Assembly: GCF_029267515.1 (NCBI RefSeq)
Contig: NZ_JAJUIS010000005.1
Location: forward strand, 124,001 to 188,000
Origin: Seleniivibrio woodruffii
Lineage (GTDB): Bacteria > Chrysiogenota > Deferribacteres > Deferribacterales > Geovibrionaceae
Direction of reading: 5' to 3'
Length of the DNA: 64,000 nt
The notes under the pieces are model-generated. The model was not told the origin of the DNA. It ran no database searches and saw only the letters and a program-made list of their open reading frames with translations. Positions within the stretch are counted from its first letter, which is position 1. Every line of letters starts with the position of its first letter. The position numbers and the translations under genes were made by a program. Shown one piece after another: positions 44,589-53,695 of this stretch.

Positions 44589-46508
44589 TTACATAAATCT
44601 TTCTATCACGCCGTTCATCAGAGAAACTATCTTCTCCGTCTCCGCCTGAAGCTCCGAAAGCTCGCCGTCAACCGCTTCGCCTCTGGCTATCTTTCCCCGT
44701 ATCCTCTCTGCCATGTCATGTAGACTGCGGTGGACGGTTTCAATCTCTCTGTAGTCAGGATCGCTGCCGAACATCTCATATCCGCGCCCTCTGTAAAAGT
44801 CAGTAAACGCGCAGTTCTCGTGACTGTCTATGATTATCGGACGCTTATACATTGCGCCGTGGTATATGTTCTTGGTCATAAGGACGTGGCTGACCTTCGC
44901 ATGGATAACAGGCAGAACGGAGGAGCTGAGAGTAAACTTTTTAAGCTCTTTCTCCGATTCGTCCAGAAGCCCGACAACGGTGTCAACACCGCTGACCATT
45001 GATTCTATACTGCCTGAGTTCACGTCGCTCATCCTTGCCACCTCCTCAATGTTCGCCGCAATCTGGGTCATGGCGGCGGACTGCTGCTGAACGGAGGATG
45101 CGATATGGGTGATGTTCGCGCTGAGATCGTCCACAGAGCTTTGTATCGTGCCGAACATGCTGTTTGCGTCGTTAACCTTTTCAAGCTGTACACCGACTTT
45201 ATTCGTAACAGTCTCGGCATTATCTACTGCGTTCTGCACTTTAAGCTGCATGGATTTGACCACAGAAGATATATTCGAAGCGGATTCGTTGGTCTTCTCC
45301 GCCAGTTTACGCACCTCGTCCGCAACAACTGCGAAACCGCGTCCGGCATCTCCTGCGCGCGCCGCCTCAATGGCTGCGTTAAGTGCCAGCAGGTTCGTCT
45401 GTTCCGTTATATCTGTGATTACCTTCACTATCTCGCCCACCTCACGGGACGACTCCAGAAGTTCTCCCATCTCACCAGCCAGAAGTTTAACGATACCGCC
45501 AACCTCATTGGATATGGCAGTGGTTTCCTGCATTACATCCAGCCCTTTTCTGGACATCTCAAGGGTCTGCTCCGCCTTTACGGACGAATCACTTATATTC
45601 TCTGCTGAATCCCGAACGGTTGTGCTTATCTCTTCGCTTGCCGCGGCAACCTCGCCGGCAAGCCTCATAGTCTCTGTATTCATCTGTTTAATCTGCATAC
45701 TGGTGAGGGTCAGCGGTAACACCTGTTCCATCATATTTGAAATAGACCTGAAAGTATGAAGTATGTCCGTTCCTATGGTCTGCATGAATTTATTGTATCT
45801 GTCCGATATCTCGCCCATCTCGTCGTTGGTTTTAATGTCCGATTCCAGGCTAAGGTCAAGGTTCTCAGCCGCCTGAACTATAGTGTCCTGCAATCTTCCG
45901 ACGTTGCGTATCACCAGTTTTGAAACAAGGAAATATATGATGTAAATCATCAGACAGCCGCTGATTATGACGAATATATCCGATATCAGCGACATACTCT
46001 GAACGTTATTCAGGGATTTGCGGCTGAGCTTCACGTAATAATATGAGTTTACAGACCCTTCCTGCCATTCAGTGTGGCAGCGCATACAGTATCCTATTGT
46101 TTTAACCGGAAACAGGTATACGTTATTGTCCCCTTCAGGGTGCATGTCCTCTTTATCTGTGAGTATGTACGCGTCAACTTTGGTGTTCACGCGCTTATCC
46201 TGCGATGAATAGGTGATTGTGCCGTCGGGCTTTATAAGGGAAAACTCCGTTACGTCCTCATATTTTCCTATCTCCTCGATAAGACTGTTAAAGGTCATCA
46301 TGTTGCCCTTTTTCAGTGCGTCGAAGGTGGACATATATATCATGTCTTTAAGGTAATTCATGTACCGGTTGAGCGATTTCTCAACCATCCTGAGCTTTAT
46401 GCTTTCAAAGATGATTGTACCGAATATGGTGAACGCTATGATGATCACCGTGGCGATAGCCATCTTGTGTTTGAGAGATAAACGGTATTTTCTGTCAATG
46501 TTCATCAT
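44589..46508 (-). CDS. Chemoreceptor with a periplasmic c-type heme motif and a C-terminal CZB domain
   Basis: 639 residues. Membrane helix about 16-34, periplasmic sensor about 35-170 containing YCMRCHTEW (C141, C144, H145: a CxxCH heme c site), second membrane helix about 173-195, HAMP-like linker, signalling hairpin with [30 protein letters not shown]. The C-terminal 120 residues form a zinc-binding CZB-like domain (His in [37 protein letters not shown]). ATGA overlap with the hydrogenase small subunit gene shows coupled translation. Geobacter has heme-containing chemoreceptors; pairing with a hydrogenase is unusual. It may read the redox state set by H2. Confidence 0.9.
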   Translation of the reverse strand: MMNIDRKYRLSLKHKMAIATVIIIAFTIFGTIIFESIKLRMVEKSLNRYMNYLKDMIYMSTFDALKKGNMMTFNSLIEEIGKYEDVTEFSLIKPDGTITYSSQDKRVNTKVDAYILTDKEDMHPEGDNNVYLFPVKTIGYCMRCHTEWQEGSVNSYYYVKLSRKSLNNVQSMSLISDIFVIISGCLMIYIIYFLVSKLVIRNVGRLQDTIVQAAENLDLSLESDIKTNDEMGEISDRYNKFMQTIGTDILHTFRSISNMMEQVLPLTLTSMQIKQMNTETMRLAGEVAAASEEISTTVRDSAENISDSSVKAEQTLEMSRKGLDVMQETTAISNEVGGIVKLLAGEMGELLESSREVGEIVKVITDITEQTNLLALNAAIEAARAGDAGRGFAVVADEVRKLAEKTNESASNISSVVKSMQLKVQNAVDNAETVTNKVGVQLEKVNDANSMFGTIQSSVDDLSANITHIASSVQQQSAAMTQIAANIEEVARMSDVNSGSIESMVSGVDTVVGLLDESEKELKKFTLSSSVLPVIHAKVSHVLMTKNIYHGAMYKRPIIIDSHENCAFTDFYRGRGYEMFGSDPDYREIETVHRSLHDMAERIRGKIARGEAVDGELSELQAETEKIVSLMNGVIERFM

Positions 46509-47464
46509 TTTCTGCCACCCCCAAGCACGTTCTTTTTAAAGTCGTTCCACGGAAGATCTTCGATATTCCGCGATTCGTAATAGATATTCTCTTTGAAGGG
46601 CCATCCGTTGTGGGTACAGCCGACGCAGGGAGCGTTGCTTTCAACGCATACGCTCACGCCTCCGTTCCAGCGCCTTGTTGGGCAGTCGGACTTCGTTATG
46701 GTACCGCGGCACCCTTTTTTCAGCAGACACGAGTGTTTATCCGCATCAAAATCCTTCAGGTAGATATCCTGTGAAAAATACTGAAAGCGACCGCAGTTGT
46801 TATGAATGAGGTTGCCGAAATACTGCTGAGGTACGCCGTCTTTCATTGGCGGCATTTTTCCGCTGCCGAGGATATAGGCGACCGTACCCATGAGCCTGTC
46901 GGGGTGCGCCGGACAGCCGGGAATTTTTATCAGCGGCTTGCTGATACCCTGCTTACGCATATACTGCTCAATATCTATTGCTCCGGTCTCGTTCCTGCCG
47001 GAAGCAGGTATCCCGCCGGAAACCGCGCAGGTTCCGCAGGCAACAACAGCATAAGCCTTCTGAATGTGCTTTTTCAACGCTTCGTAGAGTGGTTCCTCTC
47101 CCAGCAGGCAGGCTTTTTTCATACGCTGCGGGATGCTTCCTTCAAGGACAAGGACGTGTCCGCCTGCGGATGTGACCTCCTCAAGCTGCTGAATGTACCC
47201 ATGCCCCTGACTGAAAGACAGGTTAGGATGCACCTGCACTCTCACCAGCCGAGTAACAAAATCTATGAAATCGGTCTCGTTGCCGTATGTCATGGAGACG
47301 GAACAGCCTGTGCAGCTCTGCCCCTGAACAAACACTATCTGCGGGCGCTTCGAAGCGGCAATTCTCATGAACCCCTCGGCTATATCCGCCGCAAAAACCT
47401 CCGCGCCGATTACCGCCACCGATATATCTCTGCATCTTTTGATGAAATCTCTTCTTGTCAGCAT
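46505..47464 (-). CDS. [NiFe] hydrogenase small subunit, Tat-exported, three predicted [4Fe-4S] clusters
   Basis: 319 residues. Tat motif RRDFIK at 4-9 followed by a moderately hydrophobic stretch. Proximal cluster C51, C54, C146, C184 ([20 protein letters not shown]). Distal cluster H221, C224, C246, C252. Medial cluster C261, C273, C280, C283: position 273 is Cys where standard group 1 enzymes have Pro and a [3Fe-4S] cluster. No extra proximal Cys of O2-tolerant enzymes (CTGCS, not CTCCS). No C-terminal membrane anchor. It lies 9 bases after the large-subunit gene, the reverse of the usual order. Confidence 0.93.
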   Translation of the reverse strand: MLTRRDFIKRCRDISVAVIGAEVFAADIAEGFMRIAASKRPQIVFVQGQSCTGCSVSMTYGNETDFIDFVTRLVRVQVHPNLSFSQGHGYIQQLEEVTSAGGHVLVLEGSIPQRMKKACLLGEEPLYEALKKHIQKAYAVVACGTCAVSGGIPASGRNETGAIDIEQYMRKQGISKPLIKIPGCPAHPDRLMGTVAYILGSGKMPPMKDGVPQQYFGNLIHNNCGRFQYFSQDIYLKDFDADKHSCLLKKGCRGTITKSDCPTRRWNGGVSVCVESNAPCVGCTHNGWPFKENIYYESRNIEDLPWNDFKKNVLGGGRK

Positions 47465-47473
47465 GTTTCCACC

Positions 47474-48913
47474 TCAATGAACCGAACAGGCGGTGCAGGG
47501 ATCGAAACTTCTTATGACCCTGCCGACCTCTATGGAACCGCTGTCGCCGCCGAAGCGCACCGGAGTTCCAAGAACCGCCTTCTCCGCCACACCATGCTTT
47601 CCTGCTGCCGTGGGACCGAAGTTCCATGTTGACGGAACTATCATTTTATATTCGGTCACTCTGCCGTCGTATGCCTTTATGTGGTGGATGAGCGCGCCGC
47701 GCGCCGCCAGCGAGAAGCCTATGCCCTCACCCGTCAGCTTCTTTTGCAGGTCAACGTGGGCGATAGTGGGCTTGCCCAGGACGAAATCCTCAGAACGCTC
47801 GAACAGATAGTTGCATATTTTGCGCGATTCGTAAGCCCGCGCCAGAAGCCTGCCCATCACTGACGAGCGGATGGAGTTCTGACCGAATCTCGCAAGAAGC
47901 TGTCTGAATCCTGAATCGTTGGACACCGCAGCCCGCGCCAGAGGTCCCGTTTCAAGGGGAAAACCGTTATAGCGCGGAGCCTTTATCCAACTGTAAGCAC
48001 CCTTTGCCGATTCGTTGGGGCTGCCGTCCGGATTGTAATATGAGGAGTTCAGGAACTCCTTAACCATCTTATAGTCAAAGGCTCTCTTTTCGCCGCTGAC
48101 GATTACGCCGGAGGTGAAGAGATATCCCTTTTTGCTTTTAAGTGAATCATGAGCATAAAAGGTGTCGTATGCCCCGCCTATTCTGAAATATTCAGGGTAC
48201 CGCTCCGCAAGCTCCATCACGTCAGGGATGAAAGCCTCGTTAACAAACGCCGCAGTATCGCTGAGCACCCGGTAATATTTCATAAGTGTGTCGGTGGTTA
48301 TCTCCGTTGTGATTCCGCCCGGCAGAAGCGCATGAATAAAGGGCACTTTTCCGCCGATGAGAGCCAGACCGGAAGCCGCTTCGGCGCGTATCTTCAGCGT
48401 CTGAAAATAGTGCAGGGCAAAGCGTCTCGCCGTGCCTTTGTCGCGCACATAATCTCCTGGGGTTTTGTTTATGACAAATTTGGTGCCGGAAGAACCTATC
48501 CAGTCGGATATGTTTCTCATCTCCGCGTCGTTGCCGGTGTACCCGGCGGCGGCTGTGTAGTCTATATAGTCGGGGGAACAGAGATTGTAGAAATGGAGAA
48601 GGTGGTCGGTGACGATGTGCAGCCCAAGTATCATGTCCCTGAGAACCTGACCGTTGTGGGGCGGCACAACTCTGTATATCTGCTCCAGAGCGGTTATGGA
48701 GGAGATACCGTGAACCTCGTGACATACCCCGCAAACACGCTGTGCAATGCGGGCGGAATCAACGGGATGGCGGTTTAAAAGTAGCCTTTCAAGCCCGCGG
48801 TACATATTTCCGGCGATGCGCACTTTTGAGACCCTGCCTCCATCAACAACAGTGCTGACACTCATGTGTCCTTCAATGCGGCTGACAGGGTCAACAGACA
48901 ATAAGTTAGACAT
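47474..48913 (-). CDS. [NiFe] hydrogenase large (catalytic) subunit without a C-terminal propeptide
   Basis: 479 residues. Ni-Fe ligands are in RVCGVCHEVHG (C61, C64) and DPCTACSVH (C473, C476). RIEGH at 12-16 and KAPRYNGFPLETGPLAR are family motifs. The protein stops at H479, exactly where maturation proteases cut normal large subunits, so no protease is needed. This is known for regulatory H2 sensors (HoxC/HupV type). No hyp genes, no protease and no cytochrome b subunit are near. AGAGGA stands before the ATG. It is first in an operon with the small subunit and a heme chemoreceptor. Confidence 0.94.
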   Translation of the reverse strand: MSNLLSVDPVSRIEGHMSVSTVVDGGRVSKVRIAGNMYRGLERLLLNRHPVDSARIAQRVCGVCHEVHGISSITALEQIYRVVPPHNGQVLRDMILGLHIVTDHLLHFYNLCSPDYIDYTAAAGYTGNDAEMRNISDWIGSSGTKFVINKTPGDYVRDKGTARRFALHYFQTLKIRAEAASGLALIGGKVPFIHALLPGGITTEITTDTLMKYYRVLSDTAAFVNEAFIPDVMELAERYPEYFRIGGAYDTFYAHDSLKSKKGYLFTSGVIVSGEKRAFDYKMVKEFLNSSYYNPDGSPNESAKGAYSWIKAPRYNGFPLETGPLARAAVSNDSGFRQLLARFGQNSIRSSVMGRLLARAYESRKICNYLFERSEDFVLGKPTIAHVDLQKKLTGEGIGFSLAARGALIHHIKAYDGRVTEYKMIVPSTWNFGPTAAGKHGVAEKAVLGTPVRFGGDSGSIEVGRVIRSFDPCTACSVH

Positions 48914-49150
48914 AGAAGTCCTCTGAAAGTTGGATTACCAATAAAAAACAAATAATATTATGTGTATTAAATCAAAATCAGCATACGTTCAAAAATACTT
49001 GTGTTAAGCAACTATTCTGTTTTTTAGTAATATATATTTCAACCATTTGTCAAGAATTTTATATTATATTTCCCTATTACAGACTGGGGGCATTAGGCAT
49101 AAGAAGGTTGAAAAAGTGACAAATACAAAATAATTTAATGTTTATCCACA

Positions 49151-49162
49151 ACCATTAATGGT
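49151..49162. promoter_or_regulatory. Palindrome ACCATTAATGGT
   Basis: Perfect 12-base palindrome about 100 bases upstream of the proposed hydrogenase -35. It could be a regulator site, but no second copy was found. Confidence 0.25.
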
Positions 49163-49286
49163 AGGTATTTATAACATATGACTGAAATATACTAATAATT
49201 TACATGTTATAATTTGTCAGATTAAGGCAGACAGCGAAGACATAACGGAGTTTATTTATCTATAGTTTTATTCTATCGCACAAAGA

Positions 49287-49313
49287 AGGCAGCCGCATTA
49301 AATACGGCTGCCT
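49287..49313 (-). terminator. Terminator of the 51328 receptor gene
   Basis: AGGCAGCCG and CGGCTGCCT pair perfectly (9 base pairs) around 9 bases, followed on the minus strand by TCTTT. It starts 8 bases after the receptor stop. Confidence 0.75.
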
Positions 49314-49321
49314 GTTATAAA

Positions 49322-51328
49322 TCAGAATCTGTAGTTCATATTAACGCCTATTGTGCGCGGATCGCCCGCTCTGGCGTACCACTCGCCGCTCATCTCAAAC
49401 GCTCTTGTGGCATATGCCTCGTCAAAGATGTTTTTCGCCCAGAGATATACGTCGAACTTCTCGGTTTCATAGCCGATTCTTGCATTTGCAACCTGATAAG
49501 AGTTCTGGTGCATTGAGTTCTCAGCGTCATACTCTATCTTGCCCGCTGCGGTCATTTCCGCATTCACGAACCAGTTGTTCAGAAAGCGCAAAGTCGTTCC
49601 GACGTTGTAAGTGTTCTCCGGTACGTTTGGAACCTTGTTGCCGGAATAGTCCGCTGCCGACGTTTCGTAGTCTTCAAATTCCGCATTTACAAAACCAGCT
49701 CCGGCGTATATTTCCGCCCAGCCGACGGGAAGATATCTTACTTCCGCCTCAAAACCTTTGCTTCTCGCCTCCGCCGCGTTTTCAATCACAAAGTCGGGAT
49801 ATGAGGGTATCTCAACCTGCATGTCCGTCCAGTCGATGCGGAAAACTGATGCACTGAGCATCATCTTCCTGTTCAGCAGTTCCGCTTTAACCCCGGCTTC
49901 ATAGTTCCATGTGAACTCAGAATCATACGCTCTGCCCACGTCCGAGTTCAGGTTGAACCCGCCGCTTCTGAAACCTCTCGACGCACTTACAAACGCTCTG
50001 AAATTATCCGTGAAGTTATACGTTACGGACGCTTTTGGCAGAACAGCATCAAACGATCTGTCGGTGGAACCGTCCGTGTCGGTGTAGCCGATCATGTTTC
50101 CGCCAGCCCATCGGTAGTCGAAGTCCTTCTGCGTGTTTTCATAGCGAAGACCTGCCGTCAGAACTAATTTACCAACGGTATAGTCAGCCTGACCGTAAAC
50201 AGCGGCTCCGGTGGTGTCCGTGTCGCCGTACCTCATAGACAGAACGCTGTAGGCTATCATGTCGAATCCGACCTTTTGCTCCTCTTTCTCTTTATAGAAA
50301 TACAGACCGGATGTAAATCTGATAGGAGATGCAGTGCCGCCTGACACATACCTGAATTCCTGACTGAACGAATCGGTCTTTTTATAGGTGGAAAGCTCCA
50401 TCATATCATATGATGTGAAGTCGAGGTCGTTCAGAGAATCGTATTCCTCATTTCTGAAATTGGTTATGGATGTGAATTTGCCGCCGCCCTTTTCATAGTC
50501 GGCTTTCAGCGACAGTCCGTATGCGTCCCGCTCAACACTGCCCGGCTGGTTGACATCAACCTCGAAGTCGCCGTCCTTTACCTTGTCAAAAGTGCTGAAC
50601 TCGGCATAATTGCTGTCGTACTTCTGCCCGTCCGCTTTCAGCGATATGTTCCATGAGCTGTTCGGGACAAGGGTGAAGGCGAGCTTGCCGTCAAAAGCGG
50701 TCGCCTTGTCAACGTCATCCGAGCCGTCGGCAACGTTCTCGAAATAACCGTCGGTGGAGGTGTATTTCAGTGCTGTGCGTACATACAGCCTATCCTTTAT
50801 CAGCGCACCGTTGCCGCTGAAATTCGCATCGTATGTGTCATAGCTTCCGTATGAAGCGCCAAACGTTCCGCTCCATTCGTTTTCGGGCTGTTTTGTGATG
50901 ATATTGATAACACCCGCTTCGGAGTTTCTGCCGTAAATGGTGCCCTGCGGACCCCGCAGCACCTCTATCCGTTCAACGTCAAGCAGGTTTATGTCGAAAC
51001 CCGGATAGTAAACGTCGTCAACATAGAAACTGAGAACAGGGCTGCCTGTCATAAAAGACGTGATACCCCGAACCGAAGCCATGTTCTCATAGCCGAGGGG
51101 ACCCATTTTTGTGAGATACATGTTCGGAGTGCGTTCAAAGATATCCTTAGTCTGGGATATACCCTTGTCAGCCGTGTCCTGATCCGTAAAAACCGTGATG
51201 CCCGCCGGAACCGACTGAACGTCCTGCGACATCTTGTTGGCGGTGACCTCAATGGGGTTTAAAACCACCTCTTCCGCCGCCGCAGAAACGGCGAACAGCA
51301 GCAGCGCCGCTAATAATAATCTGCTCAT
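49322..51328 (-). CDS. TonB-dependent siderophore receptor (pesticin/yersiniabactin receptor-like), first of two
   Basis: 668 residues: signal peptide ending SAAAE, TonB-box-like VLNPIEVTANK, plug with ASVRGITSFMTGSPVLSFYV and VERIEVLRGPQGTIYGRNSEAGVINIITK, barrel ending NMNYRF. The plug pattern resembles receptors for phenolate or hydroxamate siderophores (FyuA, FoxA relatives) rather than FepA. Start ATG 51328 has GGGAGG. It lies downstream of an AraC regulator gene on the same strand (81-base gap). The gap contains GGGAGCAGA, also found before the second receptor. Confidence 0.88.
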   Translation of the reverse strand: MSRLLLAALLLFAVSAAAEEVVLNPIEVTANKMSQDVQSVPAGITVFTDQDTADKGISQTKDIFERTPNMYLTKMGPLGYENMASVRGITSFMTGSPVLSFYVDDVYYPGFDINLLDVERIEVLRGPQGTIYGRNSEAGVINIITKQPENEWSGTFGASYGSYDTYDANFSGNGALIKDRLYVRTALKYTSTDGYFENVADGSDDVDKATAFDGKLAFTLVPNSSWNISLKADGQKYDSNYAEFSTFDKVKDGDFEVDVNQPGSVERDAYGLSLKADYEKGGGKFTSITNFRNEEYDSLNDLDFTSYDMMELSTYKKTDSFSQEFRYVSGGTASPIRFTSGLYFYKEKEEQKVGFDMIAYSVLSMRYGDTDTTGAAVYGQADYTVGKLVLTAGLRYENTQKDFDYRWAGGNMIGYTDTDGSTDRSFDAVLPKASVTYNFTDNFRAFVSASRGFRSGGFNLNSDVGRAYDSEFTWNYEAGVKAELLNRKMMLSASVFRIDWTDMQVEIPSYPDFVIENAAEARSKGFEAEVRYLPVGWAEIYAGAGFVNAEFEDYETSAADYSGNKVPNVPENTYNVGTTLRFLNNWFVNAEMTAAGKIEYDAENSMHQNSYQVANARIGYETEKFDVYLWAKNIFDEAYATRAFEMSGEWYARAGDPRTIGVNMNYRF

Positions 51329-51409
51329 TAAAAACCTCCCTTTGTTCAATAGAGCAGGATACATTCACGAACCCTGCGGATTCTACCTGCAAAGGGAGCA
51401 GAAATAATG

Positions 51410-52429
51410 CTAAACGGAAGGAGTGGCGCACTGGCTTCCCAGTTTCAGCTTTATATCCATAAGAAATTTACCCGGTGTAACGCCATAATGCCTGCGGAAA
51501 ACCGAAATAAAATGACTTACATTGGTATATCCGATTTCCCATGCAGCCTCGCTTACACTGACGGAGCCTGATTCCAGCATCTTTCTGGCTTTCAGCATCC
51601 TCTGTTCGGTCATATATCCGTTCACAGTGGTTCCGAATATCTCTTTAAAGCCGTTTTTCAATTTAAACTCGTTGATGCCGGCTTTTCTGGCTATCTGGCA
51701 ATGGGAGAGCGGCTCGAAAAGATTGGAATCTATCATACCTTTGATGTCGTAGAACTTTTCAAGGTCGCCCGGCTGAACCCCGAAAGAACCTGCACCCCTT
51801 TTAAGGAGCAGGTCGGAAAAGATTGAGTAGAGCAGACCGTTCGCAAGGTTTGCTATGACCGGACTGCGCAGTGGCGGCACATGTCTGCATTCGGCGATAC
51901 TCTTCGCCGCCGCTTCAACCGCTGCCGTCAGAGGCAGTCTCGCGAACCTGTTGCGGCTGTCGGTGATCAGTGAAAATATATCCGGCGCTTCCTGAATTTT
52001 AACCCCGTAAACTCTTTCCAGTATCGTTTCAAAAACGGAAGGTTCGAAAGACAGCTTAACCATTTCAACGGCGACGCTGGCGGGTTTGTGCACAAATCCC
52101 TTTTCGATGCCGGCAGACCCCGCCATGATGTACCCGTGCAGGGCGTGGTCGAATCCTGTACTGCCATCTCCGGTTTCATATCTGTATTCCAGTTCACCTT
52201 TCAGCCAGCACTCGAAGGTGACAAGCCCGCCGCGCACGTCGAAACTGATATCAACAGTGTTGTCGGCAGGGATGCGCAGGATATAAAGTATCACTCCCGG
52301 CTGGACATACACCGTTTCAATGTACTGACCGAGATTTTCGTGCATCAGTATCGGCTCAGGAATATCAGGCACATGTCTGAAACTCTGTCCCCGTATATCC
52401 ATAACAACACTGCAAGATGAACATGACAT
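51410..52429 (-). CDS. AraC-family regulator of siderophore uptake (PchR/YbtA-like), first
   Basis: 339 residues from ATG 52429, which has GGAGG upstream; the longer frame upstream has no such site and enters the Fur-box region. N-terminus MSCSSCSVVMD, a sensing domain, then helix-turn-helix pairs (LSHCQIARKAGINEFKLKNGFKEIFG; VSVSEAAWEIGYTNVSHFISVFRRHYG). The IARKAGIN/FKLKNGFKE pattern is that of PchR relatives, which activate receptor genes when bound to the ferric siderophore. Divergent from the second AraC gene. Confidence 0.88.
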   Translation of the reverse strand: MSCSSCSVVMDIRGQSFRHVPDIPEPILMHENLGQYIETVYVQPGVILYILRIPADNTVDISFDVRGGLVTFECWLKGELEYRYETGDGSTGFDHALHGYIMAGSAGIEKGFVHKPASVAVEMVKLSFEPSVFETILERVYGVKIQEAPDIFSLITDSRNRFARLPLTAAVEAAAKSIAECRHVPPLRSPVIANLANGLLYSIFSDLLLKRGAGSFGVQPGDLEKFYDIKGMIDSNLFEPLSHCQIARKAGINEFKLKNGFKEIFGTTVNGYMTEQRMLKARKMLESGSVSVSEAAWEIGYTNVSHFISVFRRHYGVTPGKFLMDIKLKLGSQCATPSV

Positions 52430-52465
52430 AGAAGCCTCCGTGAATAGCCGATTATAGTACAAAGT

Positions 52466-52484
52466 GATTTTGATAGTCAATATC
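52466..52484. promoter_or_regulatory. Fur box between the two divergent AraC genes
   Basis: GATTTTGATAGTCAATATC matches the Fur consensus at 15 of 19; a second match, shifted six bases, overlaps it (14 of 19). TTGACA at 52494-52499 begins a likely promoter for the rightward gene. Both regulator genes are probably iron-repressed. Confidence 0.7.
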
Positions 52485-52561
52485 ATTATTCTCTTGACAC
52501 ATATCATGCTATAGTATGATAATTGCATGTAAATTATTACCGTCTTGCGGGAGGTTGTGAA

Positions 52562-53611
52562 ATGCAGGAGACTTTCCCCGTTATGGGCATTGTCACGGAA
52601 AAAGACGTTGCTGTTTTCAAACTGAGAAACAAAGCGGGCAGCTACGACACAATACCTGTCAGCGACCACGCTTTCAGGATGTTCGGACTTAGCAAATACG
52701 TCGAACAACTGCATATTCAGAGCGGTCTGTACGTTTATCTTATTGACATTCCGGCGGACGTAGAACTGGTTATGGAATACGTCGTTGACGAATGTCCCAT
52801 AGGTTTCGGCATAACGCTGGAATCAGACCTTCACTCCGTTTTCTATAAAAACGGAAGTGAATTCGGAATGGATACAAAAAAATCCAATTCACTCATAATT
52901 TCCAAATCCAACAATACTTCCGGCAGAACCTCCAAAAAAAAGGGAAAGCCTACACAGGCGGTCAGCATCGCATTTGACCGCAACTTTGCAAAGGTGCACT
53001 TCAGAGACGAGATGCACCTTGTACGCCACGACATGAAGGATTATTTCGAGGACAATGACAGATTCTACGAAATAAGCACACCCGCTACACCAATGATGCT
53101 TGGCGCGGCAAGATCGATGTTGGGATGCACCATCTCCTCACCGAAAAGGGAGCTTTTCATCAAATCGAAAGTTTTTGAGCTTATCAATCACGTCTTCTCC
53201 GAATTTTTTCTGACCGGTTCCGACAGTTCCAGAAAATCGGTACTCCAGCCCGGCGAGGTTGGCAAGATACGCGACCTTTGCGGGTATATCGCGGAGCATC
53301 TCGACGAGCCGCCCACAATAAGTGAGCTTGCGAAACTTTCAGGCATAAACGATTTCAAACTCAAAGCAGGGTTCAAAGAAGTTTTCGGCGTTACGGTCTA
53401 CGGTTTCATCCAAACAGAACGCATGGCAAAAGCGAAGATGATGCTTGAAACAGGGGAATATTCCGTCAGCGATATAGCGTGGACTGTCGGCTACACAAAC
53501 GTCAGCCATTTCATAAAGGCATTCAAGAAGCACTTCAACGTAACGCCGGGTCAGATGCTGTTCCACGTTAAAAGCGACATAACCCGAAGCCGAATAAGAT
53601 ACTCCGTTTAG
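52562..53611 (+). CDS. AraC-family regulator of siderophore uptake (PchR/YbtA-like), second
   Basis: 349 residues from ATG 52562 (GGGAGG upstream). It is clearly related to its divergent neighbour: helix-turn-helix ISELAKLSGINDFKLKAGFKEVFG and VSDIAWTVGYTNVSHFIKAFKKHFN. The middle has a Ser/Lys-rich insertion (about residues 115-137) not seen in the other copy. It lies 84 bases before the second receptor gene and probably controls it. Confidence 0.88.
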   Translation: MQETFPVMGIVTEKDVAVFKLRNKAGSYDTIPVSDHAFRMFGLSKYVEQLHIQSGLYVYLIDIPADVELVMEYVVDECPIGFGITLESDLHSVFYKNGSEFGMDTKKSNSLIISKSNNTSGRTSKKKGKPTQAVSIAFDRNFAKVHFRDEMHLVRHDMKDYFEDNDRFYEISTPATPMMLGAARSMLGCTISSPKRELFIKSKVFELINHVFSEFFLTGSDSSRKSVLQPGEVGKIRDLCGYIAEHLDEPPTISELAKLSGINDFKLKAGFKEVFGVTVYGFIQTERMAKAKMMLETGEYSVSDIAWTVGYTNVSHFIKAFKKHFNVTPGQMLFHVKSDITRSRIRYSV

Positions 53612-53695
53612 AGCAACTTTGCATCCGCATGGGAGCAGAGAAAACCTCCGTAAAAAAGTACCGTAATGGTGCCGAAAATTTAGGAGGTTAGAATT

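Larger units (their letters stand above)
48914..49321. other. A+T-rich 408-base gap, hydrogenase promoter region
   Basis: No gene was recognised. It should hold the leftward promoter of the hydrogenase operon; the best -35 is TTGACA on the minus strand at 49048-49053, with only a weak -10 after 15-17 bases. A perfect palindrome ACCATTAATGGT lies at 49151-49162. The right end has the terminator of the next receptor gene. Confidence 0.6.

Noticed and set aside
46505-48913. Ordinary uptake hydrogenase operon
   Set aside because: The missing propeptide, missing cytochrome subunit, reversed gene order and coupled chemoreceptor gene argue against it, though a respiratory role is not excluded.
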